Below are positions 56,668 through 64,000 of a stretch of 64,000 nucleotides of DNA, piece after piece. Origin of the DNA: CAVWUA01 sp963758025 (lineage in GTDB: Bacteria > Planctomycetota > Planctomycetia > Isosphaerales > Isosphaeraceae). The stretch spans positions 682,001 to 746,000 of the forward strand of contig CAVWUA010000006.1 of assembly GCA_963758025.1 (NCBI GenBank), in the 5' to 3' direction. The translations under genes were made by a program, and so were the position numbers. The stretch's first letter is position 1; each line of letters opens with the position of its first letter. The notes beneath the pieces were generated by a model. The model did no database searches, was not told the origin of the DNA, and saw only the letters and a list, made by a program, of their open reading frames with translations.

Positions 56668-58677
56668 GCATAAAGACACGCACGCTCCTTCTGGCGTTCC
56701 TGGGGCCGTTCCTCATCGTTCTCGACGCGACGCGGCCGCTCCGTGCTCAACTCTCACCGCCGACGGTTCACGGAGCGCGGCCGATCGGCGCGGCCCCGGG
56801 GGAAACAGTGACGCTTCACGTTCGGGGGGCCGATCTGGCGGGCGTTCAGGCGCTGGTCTTTGCCGATGAGCGGGTTCGGGTCGAGGAGCTGAAGGCGGAA
56901 AAGTCAGACGTGTTGACGGCCAGGGTCACATTGCCCGCCGAAATCGCGGCCGGTCCGCTTCTCTTCCGGGTGGCCACGCCGAAGGGGCTTTCGAACCCCG
57001 GACGGTTCCTCGTCGACCGGCCCTTGCCGACCGTGGCGGAAACCGAGCCGAACAACGCCTTCGACAAGCCGCAAGACATCGACGGTCCGGCCGCTGTTGA
57101 GGGGGAGATCCGTGATGGCAATGATGTCGATGTGTACGCCATCGACATGCAGGCGGGCGAAACGCTCGTCGCCGAGGTCGTGGCCGATCGGGCGGGGTCG
57201 GACCTGGACGCCCTGGTCGCGGTGCTCGACCCCGACGGCCGCGAGCTGGCCGCCGAGGATGACCTGTTCGGCCGGGACGCCGCGACGTTCGCGACCGTGC
57301 CCCGATCGGGACGGTATCTCGTGCAGGTGCTCGACGCCAATGGTCGGAACCGGGACGGGGGCGTCGAGTCGCGGATGTGGCGGCCGTATCGCCTGGTCGT
57401 CGGACGCGTCCCGCTGCTCACGTCTGTCTTCCCGCTCGGAGGCCGTCGGGGCACGCGCACGCCGTTGCACCTGAACGGGGCGATCGTGCCCGAGTCGCTC
57501 GACTACCTCTGGGACATTCCCGACAATGCGCCGATCGGGGATCATCGCCTGACGGTGACGCTCCCCGAAGGGACGACCAACCCGTTGACCGTCCGCATCG
57601 GCGACGCCCCTGAGTGGATCGAACCGTTCCCCGAGCCGGCGAACGATCCGGTCCGAGCGCCGATCGTCCCGGTGCCGGTGGCGATCAATGGCCGATTGAT
57701 CGCACTCGATGAGGGGGATGTGGACCTCTTCCGCCTGAAGCCCGCGCCGGGCGGGGCAGGGGAGTACGTCATCACGGTTCTCGCCGCGCGGCTCGGCTCT
57801 CCCGCCGACCCGGTGCTGAGCGTGCTCGACGATAAGGGCGGTGCACAGGTGGAGGACGACGACCGCCTCGTTCACGACGCCCGCCTGGTGCGCACGATCG
57901 GCGAGGACGGCCTGGTCATCGCCTTGCGCGACTATTTCGACCGCGGCGGCGAGGCGTTCGTCTATCGGATCGAGGTCGAGCCGGTCGGCGGCCAGCCCTG
58001 GATCTCGGCCGATCTCGGCGCACGCACCATCCCCCGCAAGGGGAGCCTGGCCATCCCGCTGACCGTCGAGCGTCACGGCGTCGAAGGCCCCCTCACGATC
58101 CAGGCGGTCGGACTTCCCGAGGGCGTCACCGCCGCGCCCCTGATCGTGCCCGAGAGTGCAAGGGGAGGCATCCTCGTCTTGTCGGCCGGCGAGGACGCCC
58201 CGCTCGGCCCGTTCCCGCTCCGGCTGGACTTGCCCGAGGGGGCGGTTCTTTCCTTCCGTGAGAGCTGGAAGGACCGCGAGGGCAAGGTCCAGACCTCAGA
58301 CGTATCCACCCCGGCGACTCTCGCCATCGCCGAGCCGGCCCCGCTCAGCGTGACGATCGAGCCGGCCGAGATCCAGGTCCCACCCGGCGGCCAGGCTGAA
58401 ATCAAGGTCCACCTCGACCGCCGCACCGATGAGGCGAAGACAGCCCGTGAAAGTCCGCCTGCTCGCAGTGGAAGGGAGCCTCGACGGTCTCGAACTGCCC
58501 CGGGAGGAGACGATCGCCGCCGATGCCGCCGAGCACACGATCACCCTCAAAGCCAAGCCCGACGCCGCACCACGAAAGCTTTCCCTCTCCCTCCGAGCCT
58601 GGTTCGACGGTCAGCCGGAACCGCTCGGTGTCGCTGCGGCGCCGGTGACGCTGGTCGTACCGGTGAAAGCACCGTAG
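56664..58677 (+). CDS. Secreted pre-peptidase (PPC) domain protein, one frameshift
   Basis: About 670 residues. A signal peptide (TLLLAFLGPFLIVLDA) is followed by a beta-sandwich with GETVTLHVRGADLAGVQALV, then PPC domains with the pattern AETEPNNAFDKPQDIDGPAA, VDVYAIDMQAGETLVAEVVA, DLDALVAVLDPDGRELAAED and SGRYLVQVLD. Further beta domains follow. One extra base near 58443-58446 breaks the frame after DRRTDEAKT; without it the protein continues VKVRLLAVEGSLDGLELPRE to the stop at 58677. Removing it gives a length divisible by three. It is typically found with DUF1501/cytochrome genes in planctomycetes, function unknown. Confidence 0.82.
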
Positions 58678-58927
58678 AACGGTCAGGCGAACAGGCCTTC
58701 TGTTCGGGTTGCGACGATCGTCGTGATTTTCGCCAAGAAATCGCGACGATCCGGCCGATGGTATGGGTATGCGGGGTGGGGAGGATACCATCTGGGGGTG
58801 TTCTCTCCATCCCCGCCTTTGCCCTTCGCTCTTGTTGAGGGCACACGACCGACCCGACCCAGGGCTTACCGGCGGGAGATTTGCCGTCGCGTGCCGCGGG
58901 TCGATTCTGGGAAAAGGAGTTTCCCCC

Positions 58928-59896
58928 ATGCGACAACTCGCCCCGATCGGCCTGGCTGCCCTGGCGGGCCTGGTCCTGGCCGTCCCGACCGCCTCCCAAG
59001 CCGGAGTGCCCGGCGCGTGTCAGACTTGCGGCGGGAAGCTGTTCCCGCAAAAATCGCACGTCCACCAGCAGAACACATCCGGCTTCCAGCACGGCGATTC
59101 GTGCGGCTGTCCGAACTGCCAACTTGCTCGCGCTCAGGCGAGGGCAGAGCGCGACGGCGCGACACTCGTCATCGAGGGGACGGGTCCCGCCCTGACCCCG
59201 TCCTTCCATGGTTCGGCCTTCCCGACGGCGACCTCTTCGCAGCCAACGACCTCCGCGTACACCGCGACATCGGGCGTCGTGCACGGTGATTCGTGCGGTT
59301 GCCCGAATTGCCAGCTCTCCCGAGCCATGGCGAGGGCGGAGCGCGACGGCGCGACCCTCGTGATCGAGGGGCCGGGACCGGACCAGCCGCCGGTCGGCAA
59401 CGGAGCATCGTTCCCGATCGCGCATGTGCATCAGGGTGAAACCACCCGTTGCGCGGCCTGCGAGGCCGGGGCCAACGGCGCGCCGGTGATGGTCGTCGGG
59501 ACTGGCGACGAGCCCGGTTACGCGTCCGTCGGCGGCGAGGCGGCGCCCGGTCGTGCCTCGGTCGGCAACCCGGCGATGGCCTCGAACGAGCCGTTGCCAA
59601 TCGGCGTCGTCCGGGCCGGCTTCCAGAACACAAGCCAGGAGCCGACATCCTTCGCCCCGAGCATGGCCCCCGGCGCACCGTCGCCGATGGCCGGGATGCC
59701 CCCGACGGCCGGACCGGTGCCCACGGCACGGACGCAGCGGCCAGGAATCCTGTCCCACGTGTTCGGCGTCCCGCGCTTCGGACGGATGGCCCGGGCCCGT
59801 GAAGCTCAACGCCGCGAGCAACACGCCAAGATTTCCTATGGTCCGACCGGCGGACGCCTGAACGACCTTCCCGCGTCGATGGTGTACGGCCGGTAA
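58928..59896 (+). CDS. Secreted Cys-rich repeat protein
   Basis: 322 residues. A signal peptide (IGLAALAGLVLAVPTASQAG) is followed by ACQTCGGKLFPQKSH. Two copies of a unit of about 33 residues follow, HGDSCGCPNCQL..RA.ARA and ERDGATLVIEG.GP, coded at about 59090-59190 and 59282-59385. A further RCAACEAG pair comes next, then a Pro/Gly/Ala-rich region and a basic C-terminus (FGRMARAREAQRREQHAKIS). The regular CGCPNC pairs suggest metal binding or disulfide cross-links. AGGAG precedes ATG 58928. No family is recognised. It is the first of three adjacent secreted genes, each followed by its own hairpin. Confidence 0.72.
   Translation: MRQLAPIGLAALAGLVLAVPTASQAGVPGACQTCGGKLFPQKSHVHQQNTSGFQHGDSCGCPNCQLARAQARAERDGATLVIEGTGPALTPSFHGSAFPTATSSQPTTSAYTATSGVVHGDSCGCPNCQLSRAMARAERDGATLVIEGPGPDQPPVGNGASFPIAHVHQGETTRCAACEAGANGAPVMVVGTGDEPGYASVGGEAAPGRASVGNPAMASNEPLPIGVVRAGFQNTSQEPTSFAPSMAPGAPSPMAGMPPTAGPVPTARTQRPGILSHVFGVPRFGRMARAREAQRREQHAKISYGPTGGRLNDLPASMVYGR
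59090..59385 (+). repeat. Internal two-copy repeat of the Cys-rich gene
   Basis: Two units of roughly 100 bases, 192 bases apart start to start, encode nearly identical peptides (HGDSCGCPNCQL, ARAERDGATLVIEG). The DNA differs mostly at third codon positions, so the copies are old and held by selection on the protein. Confidence 0.7.
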
Positions 59897-60253
59897 ATGG
59901 AATCGGTGGTGCGGTTCGGTCCGACCGACCCGCGCCGGAAAAGACGACCGCGTCGGCACGCTCCGACGCGCAAAACGGGGCCGGCTCTCCGCGGATAATG
60001 CGGAGAGCCGGCCCTGCCTTTGTCTGGCGAGACGGAATGACTCCAGCCCCGAGGCGGTTCGGGCCGATGGGACTATTGCCGAACTCCTCGACCGGATCGA
60101 ACCGCCCTCGGCGCGACGTTCCGTGTACGGGGTGCGCGACATTTGAGGATCGAGTCGGACCCGCGCCAGGAGGGCGTGGGCGCGACCACCGCTCGCCCGG
60201 ATCTGATCCAGGACACTCCAGGAGGGGATTCAGAAACGACAAAGGGATTGACC
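59897..60253. other. Gap between Cys-rich genes
   Basis: 357 bases with no supported gene. It contains the terminator hairpin at 59979-60013 and, at its end, AAAGGG seven bases before the ATG at 60254. Confidence 0.45.
59979..60013 (+). terminator. Terminator hairpin after the Cys-rich gene
   Basis: A perfect 14-bp stem (ggccggctctccgc / gcggagagccggcc) with a 7-base loop, followed by ctgcctttgtct. It lies about 80 bases after the stop at 59896. Confidence 0.7.
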
Positions 60254-61357
60254 ATGTGTTTTGGTAAATGGCGAGGGGTGATGCTTGCCCTGACCCTGAC
60301 CCTGCTGGGAGGCTTCTCAGCCCGGGGCGCGGGTTTCGGCCACGTGATCCCCCACGAGGTGCCGGCCATGGACTACCGTACGGGTGGCCAGGCCTATGCG
60401 CCTCCCATCCCCTACGGGGAATACACCAAGGATTATCTCGGTTGCTTGACTGCTCCGGTCCACGGACTGCTCGGACGGTTCTGCATGCTCTGCGGAAAGC
60501 TCGGATGCGGCGCGTGCGGTGGTTCCGGCCTCCACAACGGCGGTCTCTGCGGATCGTGTGGCGGTGATGGTTGCGGCCATTGCGACGGTGACTCCGGGTT
60601 CGGTCATGGACACGGAAACGGAATCACCATCGGGCATGGCCGGGAAGTCTGCGGCGCGTGCGGCGGCGCGGGTTGCGCCCAGTGTGGTGGGGGCCAGGGC
60701 CTGATCCACCGGGCCGGGCTGCACCACGGCGCGGGTGGGCATGGCGCGACGGTCGTGGAAACCGGCCATCAGACTGGTGGCAGCCTCTTGCACCATGAGA
60801 AACCACTCTGCGGCCCAGGCCAGTCCTGCGCAACGCCCCAGGGTACAACCGCGGTGGCACGACCCTCGGGGCAGGGGATCGCGGGAACGCTCTGTGGATC
60901 CTGCGGCGGCAAGGGCTGCGGCCATTGCGGTGGCCGGGGGATTCTCGGCGGCCTCGGGCACGGCCAGAGCGTCTGTGGTTCCTGTGGCGGCAAGGGTTGC
61001 GGCTCTTGTGGCGGCCGGGGGCTCTTTGATGGCCTCGGGCACGGCCAGGACGTCTGCGGCAACTGCGGCGGCAAGGGCTGTGGCCATTGCGGTGGCCGGG
61101 GGCTTTTCGGCCACGGCAAGGAAGTCTGCGGCTATTGCGGCGGCGAAGGGTGCGACGCCTGCAAGAAGCACTGGCTCAAGGGGAAGCATCTGGGCTTGCC
61201 GCTGCCAGGGTTCCTGCACGGTGGACACGTGAAGTACTTCGTCGGTCCGGGTGGACCGGTGCCGATCACGCCGGGTTATGTTCCCTACGTCAACCCGGTG
61301 CGCTCGCCGCGCGACTTCTTCGCCTTCCCGCCGTACATCGATCACGTCCTCTATTGA
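60254..61357 (+). CDS. Secreted protein with DnaJ-like CGxCGG Cys repeats
   Basis: 367 residues. A signal peptide (MLALTLTLLGGFSARGAG) is followed by a Tyr/Pro-rich part, then many zinc-finger-like units: LCGSCGGDGCGHCDG, VCGACGGAGCAQCGG and a tandem array of [LV]CG.CGGKGCG.CGGRG units, with His/Gly-rich linkers. The pattern recalls the DnaJ zinc-binding region, but the protein is exported and has no J-domain. The C-terminus is again Pro/Tyr-rich (PITPGYVPYVNPVRSPRDFF). More than 30 Cys could bind metal or cross-link a proteinaceous wall (inference). AAAGGG precedes ATG 60254. It is flanked by similar exported genes. Confidence 0.72.
   Translation: MCFGKWRGVMLALTLTLLGGFSARGAGFGHVIPHEVPAMDYRTGGQAYAPPIPYGEYTKDYLGCLTAPVHGLLGRFCMLCGKLGCGACGGSGLHNGGLCGSCGGDGCGHCDGDSGFGHGHGNGITIGHGREVCGACGGAGCAQCGGGQGLIHRAGLHHGAGGHGATVVETGHQTGGSLLHHEKPLCGPGQSCATPQGTTAVARPSGQGIAGTLCGSCGGKGCGHCGGRGILGGLGHGQSVCGSCGGKGCGSCGGRGLFDGLGHGQDVCGNCGGKGCGHCGGRGLFGHGKEVCGYCGGEGCDACKKHWLKGKHLGLPLPGFLHGGHVKYFVGPGGPVPITPGYVPYVNPVRSPRDFFAFPPYIDHVLY
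60893..61150 (+). repeat. 81-bp tandem repeat coding for CGxCGGKGCGxCGGRG units
   Basis: Units start with the Cys codons at 60893, 60974 and 61055 (81 bases, 27 codons each), with a shorter fourth step of 72 bases to 61127. Each unit encodes CGxCGGKGCGxCGGRGxxxG and an LGHGQ[SD]V-like linker. Confidence 0.75.
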
Positions 61358-61424
61358 TCGACCGGCGGCGCGATGGGTGGATCGTCAGGAATGTCGGCTG
61401 AAAATCGGTCGGCGTGTCTCCCGA

Positions 61425-61455
61425 GCGAGGTCCGGCCCGGATGGCCGGGCCTCGC
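61425..61455 (+). terminator. Terminator hairpin after the Cys-repeat gene
   Basis: A 13-bp stem (gcgaggtccggcc / ggccgggcctcgc, one G-U pair) with a 5-base loop, followed by tttat. It lies 68 bases after the stop at 61357. Confidence 0.65.
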
Positions 61456-61539
61456 TTTATCGCGGTGACTCTCACGGTTCCCCCGACCGACACGTCGGAA
61501 AGCGAGCGGGAACCGATCGTATAAAGGAGGAAGCGACGC

Positions 61540-62067
61540 ATGATGCTCCCGCGCTCCGCACGACCGAGGATCGGGTTCGTGCTCCTGGCCCTTGTCCTGA
61601 TCTCACCCGCGGTGGTGAATGCTCAGGTCCCGAAGCCCTATGTGCCCGATGTGAATCAACGTAGCGGCCTGATCACACGCTACTCGCCACCGCTCCATCC
61701 GTTCCTGCCGCCCGATGAGGACCGCGATAGCTTCTACGATACGCGCTACGCGGACGATCCCTACTCAAAGTACGCCAACAGCATGTGTGACGGCGGACTC
61801 TATGGCAAGCGCTGGCCGGCGGATTGCACGGCGAGCTTTTACCCATACTTCCGCGGTAGCCCCGGCTTGAGCACGATCGGTCCCGGTTGCCAGCCGTATC
61901 ATTCCTACATCGGCCGCGCCTTCGGTAACTTCGTGCATCCCTTCCGCCCGGTCTGCTACTACTACGATCGCGGCTCGTATGTTCCCGTGTACGACCTCGA
62001 CCCGCTGATCGTCGGCCCGGGCCCCTTCCCCTGGCCGTATCTGAAGCGGCAGCATAACGGGGGTTAA
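61540..62067 (+). CDS. Secreted Tyr/Pro-rich protein
   Basis: 175 residues. A signal peptide (IGFVLLALVLISPAVVNAQ) precedes a mature part rich in Tyr, Pro, Phe and Gly: LITRYSPPLHPFLPPDEDRD, FYDTRYADDPYSKYANSM, HSYIGRAFGNFVHPFRPVCY and the end GPGPFPWPYLKRQ. Four Cys are present. No family is recognised. It may be a surface or wall structural protein like its two upstream neighbours, since its Pro/Tyr-rich style matches their flanks. AAAGGAGGAAG precedes ATG 61540, and a strong terminator follows. Confidence 0.68.
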   Translation: MMLPRSARPRIGFVLLALVLISPAVVNAQVPKPYVPDVNQRSGLITRYSPPLHPFLPPDEDRDSFYDTRYADDPYSKYANSMCDGGLYGKRWPADCTASFYPYFRGSPGLSTIGPGCQPYHSYIGRAFGNFVHPFRPVCYYYDRGSYVPVYDLDPLIVGPGPFPWPYLKRQHNGG

Positions 62068-62093
62068 GATCCGACACTCACGATCGAATGGAC

Positions 62094-62122
62094 AAGGCCG
62101 AGGGGGTCTTCCCCTCGGCCTT
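62094..62122 (+). terminator. Rho-independent terminator
   Basis: A 12-bp stem (aaggccgagggg / cccctcggcctt) with a 5-base loop, followed by tcttcgtt, 26 bases after the stop of the Tyr/Pro-rich gene. Confidence 0.78.
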
Positions 62123-62243
62123 TCTTCGTTGCGCCAGGTGAGGCATCTCCATTCCCGTCCAGGAATCGCTTCGTTCATTCCCGGCATACCAGTTGCGGAA
62201 TTTCAGTCGATCACGAAACCCGCAGGCCGAGGAGTGAACATCC

Positions 62244-62924
62244 ATGATCGACGGCGTCATTTTCGACATCGACGGAACGCTCGTCGATTCCGTGGACTTC
62301 CATGCAAAAGCCTGGCAGGAGGCGTTCGCTCACTTCGGCCGAACGTTTCCCTTCGATCGCATCCGTCACCAGATCGGAAAAGGGGGAGATCAGTTGATGC
62401 CCGAGTTCCTCAAGGAGGAGGAGATTGAGGCGTTCGGCGAAAAGTTGGAGCAGTTTCGCGGCGACCTGTACAAGCGGAAGTACCTGCCGGACGTCCAGGC
62501 GTTTCCCAAGATCCGCGCTTTGTTCGAGCGGATCAAGTCCGATGGCAAGCGGATTGTTCTGGCGACCTCTTCAAAGGAAGACAAGCTGCAAGCCTACCTG
62601 GACATCACCGGAATCGGCGACCTGATCGAAAACGCGACGTCGGCCGATGACGTCGAGGAGTCGAAGCCGCACCCGGACATCTTCGAGGCTGCCCTCGTCA
62701 AGCTGGGCAAGGATTTTGATCCCGCAAAGGCTATTGCCGTAGGAGACACACCTTACGACGCCCGCGCAGCGGGCAAGATTGGCCTGCGGACGATCGGTGT
62801 CCTCTGCGGCGGCTTTCCCGAAAAGGAGCTTCGCGGGGCCGGTTGTATCGCCATTTACCAGGACCCGGCCGACCTGCTAGCCCACTATGAGGATTCCCCC
62901 CTGGTTCGCTCGTCCGACGGATGA
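62244..62924 (+). CDS. HAD-family phosphatase (phosphoglycolate phosphatase/beta-PGM-like)
   Basis: 226 residues. HAD motif I is VIFDIDGTLVDSVDFHAKAW with the nucleophile Asp of DIDGT. A helical cap follows. Motif II is IVLATSSKEDK, motif III lies in ESKPHPDIFEAAL and motif IV is AVGDTPYDARAAGKIGL. The family removes phosphate from small sugar phosphates or phosphoglycolate; the substrate is not evident. GAGGAGTG precedes ATG 62244. The next gene follows after 30 bases, likely in one operon. Confidence 0.85.
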   Translation: MIDGVIFDIDGTLVDSVDFHAKAWQEAFAHFGRTFPFDRIRHQIGKGGDQLMPEFLKEEEIEAFGEKLEQFRGDLYKRKYLPDVQAFPKIRALFERIKSDGKRIVLATSSKEDKLQAYLDITGIGDLIENATSADDVEESKPHPDIFEAALVKLGKDFDPAKAIAVGDTPYDARAAGKIGLRTIGVLCGGFPEKELRGAGCIAIYQDPADLLAHYEDSPLVRSSDG

Positions 62925-62954
62925 ACCGTCGCGGAACTTTGGAGAGACACCACA

Positions 62955-63386
62955 ATGAAACTCCTTTCGACTCGCACACACGGCATTCTGGATTACTTGA
63001 CAGCCGGTACCTTGATGGCAATGCCACGGGCGATGGGCTGGAGCGAGAACGTCACACGGTTCCTGACCGGCGCGGCCGTTGGCACGATCGGTTACAGTCT
63101 CCTGACGCGCTACGAGTTCGGTGCCGTCAAGGTCTTGCCGATGCGTGCCCATCTGGCCCTCGATGCGTTCAGTGGGGTCACTCTGGCCGCCTCCCCGCTG
63201 GTCTTTCCCGATGAGGAGCCTGAGGTCAAGCAGGCGCTGATCGGTCTTGGTCTGTTCGAGATCGCGGCCGCTCTGACCACGGACCCCGTGCCCCGTTCCG
63301 CGCACCCGGTTTCGGGAGAGCAGGTTGGCCACGAAACCGCGGATACGCTTCAACATGCTGCGTTCGGGCGCGTCCGAGGGGCCTGA
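62955..63386 (+). CDS. Small membrane protein, conserved type
   Basis: 143 residues with about three hydrophobic segments: GILDYLTAGTLMAMPRAMGW, FLTGAAVGTIGYSLLTRY and AHLALDAFSGVTLAASPLVF, then ALIGLGLFEIAAALTT. The opening LLSTRTHGILDYLTAGTLMA with its conserved HG and D resembles a family of small membrane proteins often found near stress genes; I cannot name it with confidence. The C-terminal 30 residues are hydrophilic. GGAGAG precedes ATG 62955. Confidence 0.65.
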   Translation: MKLLSTRTHGILDYLTAGTLMAMPRAMGWSENVTRFLTGAAVGTIGYSLLTRYEFGAVKVLPMRAHLALDAFSGVTLAASPLVFPDEEPEVKQALIGLGLFEIAAALTTDPVPRSAHPVSGEQVGHETADTLQHAAFGRVRGA

Positions 63387-63470
63387 GCGCGTCTTCGTCG
63401 CCGGTCGAACACCATCATAGAACCCGAACAAGAATCGTCCGGGCTGCTCGATCCGTGGGTCAACCTCGGA

Positions 63471-63498
63471 TTGATTCCCGGGCAATTCTTGCTATAGT
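63471..63498 (+). promoter_or_regulatory. Sigma-70-like promoter before the last gene
   Basis: TTGATT at 63471-63476 and TATAGT at 63493-63498 with a 16-base spacer, about 130 bases before ATG 63628. Located in the gap after the membrane-protein gene. Confidence 0.5.
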
Positions 63499-63627
63499 GT
63501 GCCCTCCTCTTGCCGTTCGAGCACCTCCCCTGCCGCCCATCCTGCCGAGAGGAATCTGGACGATTCCGATAACTCGCCTCTCGCCGTTCCCGAGGGGGAC
63601 GCGGAGCCTCGACACGGAGGTGATCGT

Positions 63628-64000
63628 ATGGCCGGACCCATGAATCCCTTGCCGACGAGCGCGGATGATCCCCGTTTACGCGGCTGGTATCACACGATTG
63701 AGCTGGCGCCCGGGATCGTCACCCCGGATGCGGTGTACGATCACCGGCCGATTGTCGATCACGTCTTGCCAGCGTCGCTGGAGGGCAAGACGGTGCTCGA
63801 TGTCGGCACCGCGGACGGATTCTGGGCCTTTGAGATGGAGCGCCGGGGGGCCAAGCGGGTCGTCGCCCTCGACATTGCCGTGATGGAACAGAGCGACGTT
63901 CTGCCTCGGAGAAAGGCCCAGTTGCCGGACGACTGGGCGCGATCGGAGAACTACTGCGCGGAGCGATTCTGGACAGCGCATGCGATGCGTGGCAGCCAGG
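63628..64000 (+). CDS. CmoB-like/DUF1698 methyltransferase, N-terminal part (cut by window edge)
   Basis: 124 residues are visible. They share the layout of the gene at 31687-32442: WYHTIELAPGIVTPDAVYDH, then the SAM-binding motif I TVLDVGTADGFWAFEMERRG and KRVVALDIA. The C-terminal part lies outside the window. An ideal GGAGGTG stretch lies 6 bases before ATG 63628. The two proteins appear to be distant paralogues, suggesting expansion of this methyltransferase group. Substrate unknown. Confidence 0.8.
   Translation, partial: MAGPMNPLPTSADDPRLRGWYHTIELAPGIVTPDAVYDHRPIVDHVLPASLEGKTVLDVGTADGFWAFEMERRGAKRVVALDIAVMEQSDVLPRRKAQLPDDWARSENYCAERFWTAHAMRGSQ

Noticed and set aside
5268..58677. Programmed ribosomal frameshifting as the cause of the frame breaks
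   Set aside because: The breaks have different sizes and no common slippery sequence or downstream stem, and affect unrelated families that are not known to be recoded.
60893..61150. The tandem 81-bp units as a CRISPR-like array
   Set aside because: They are in frame within an exported protein and encode regular CGxCGG units; there are no spacers.
1..64000. tRNA, rRNA or CRISPR arrays
   Set aside because: No T-loop-like GTTCGAATC contexts with matching acceptor stems, no rRNA-like sequence and no regularly spaced identical repeats were seen.

Overview
The window is GC-rich bacterial DNA that looks like a planctomycete, probably of the Isosphaeraceae/Gemmatales kind (inference). The support is its set of lineage-typical families: a DUF1559 pilin-like protein with the H-X9-DG motif, a Tat-exported DUF1501 protein, a CxxCH-plus-WD40 protein, a pre-peptidase (PPC) protein, a squalene-cyclase-repeat/DUF4159 protein, two exoproteins with the N-terminal LExRxLLS motif, and several Cys-rich secreted proteins. 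About 56 genes on both strands are described. I saw no rRNA, tRNA, CRISPR, transposase or phage genes.

Layout. 0-9.7 kb: start of polA, small membrane proteins, an RmlD-like reductase, a ParB-like protein, the DUF4159 protein and a class II photolyase. 9.9-15 kb: DUF1559 protein plus lipoprotein, a hydroxyacid dehydrogenase, a rhomboid protease and a GT-C glycosyltransferase. 15.4-25.6 kb: a 1359-residue beta-helix exoprotein, a PepSY-like acidic protein, an ABC1/UbiB kinase and a secreted glycosidase-like pair. 25.8-31.7 kb: a TadE gene, two tandem TadG-like paralogues, a secreted protein and a subtilase with DUF4214 repeats. 31.7-43.6 kb: a CmoB-like methyltransferase, a DisA_N/DAC-domain protein, a Tat-exported Csp-like copper protein, a ceramidase-family protein, FG-GAP and DUF11 proteins, a quinone oxidoreductase, a MacB/LolCDE-type ABC pair and an acetamidase. 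43.7-53.3 kb: a very large Tex protein, then a stress-type cluster (DUF3140, DUF2945, SDR, small hydrophilic protein, Zn alcohol dehydrogenase, SRPBCC membrane protein, zinc ribbon, DUF427). 53.3-58.7 kb: DUF1501, cytochrome/WD40, gluconokinase and PPC proteins. 58.9-62.1 kb: three secreted proteins, two of them rich in Cys repeats. 62.2-64 kb: a HAD phosphatase, a membrane protein and a second, truncated CmoB-like methyltransferase.

The dominant anomaly is about 20 single- or double-base frameshifts in about 15 otherwise well-preserved genes. Many sit in short G, C or CG runs. I read them mainly as assembly or sequencing indels, so these genes are annotated end to end with the break marked. 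One case, in the second TadG copy, can be pinned to one extra base by comparison with its neighbour.

The most unusual biology is: Tex with a roughly 325-residue low-complexity insertion inside its YqgF domain and a long RGG-like tail; a DAC-domain protein whose RHR motif is degenerate; the Cys-repeat secreted trio; a 1359-residue exoprotein with a repeated WxGQDG module around a beta-helix; and a dispersed repeat that forms an inverted pair at 54.7-54.8 kb, one arm of which encodes part of a signal peptide.
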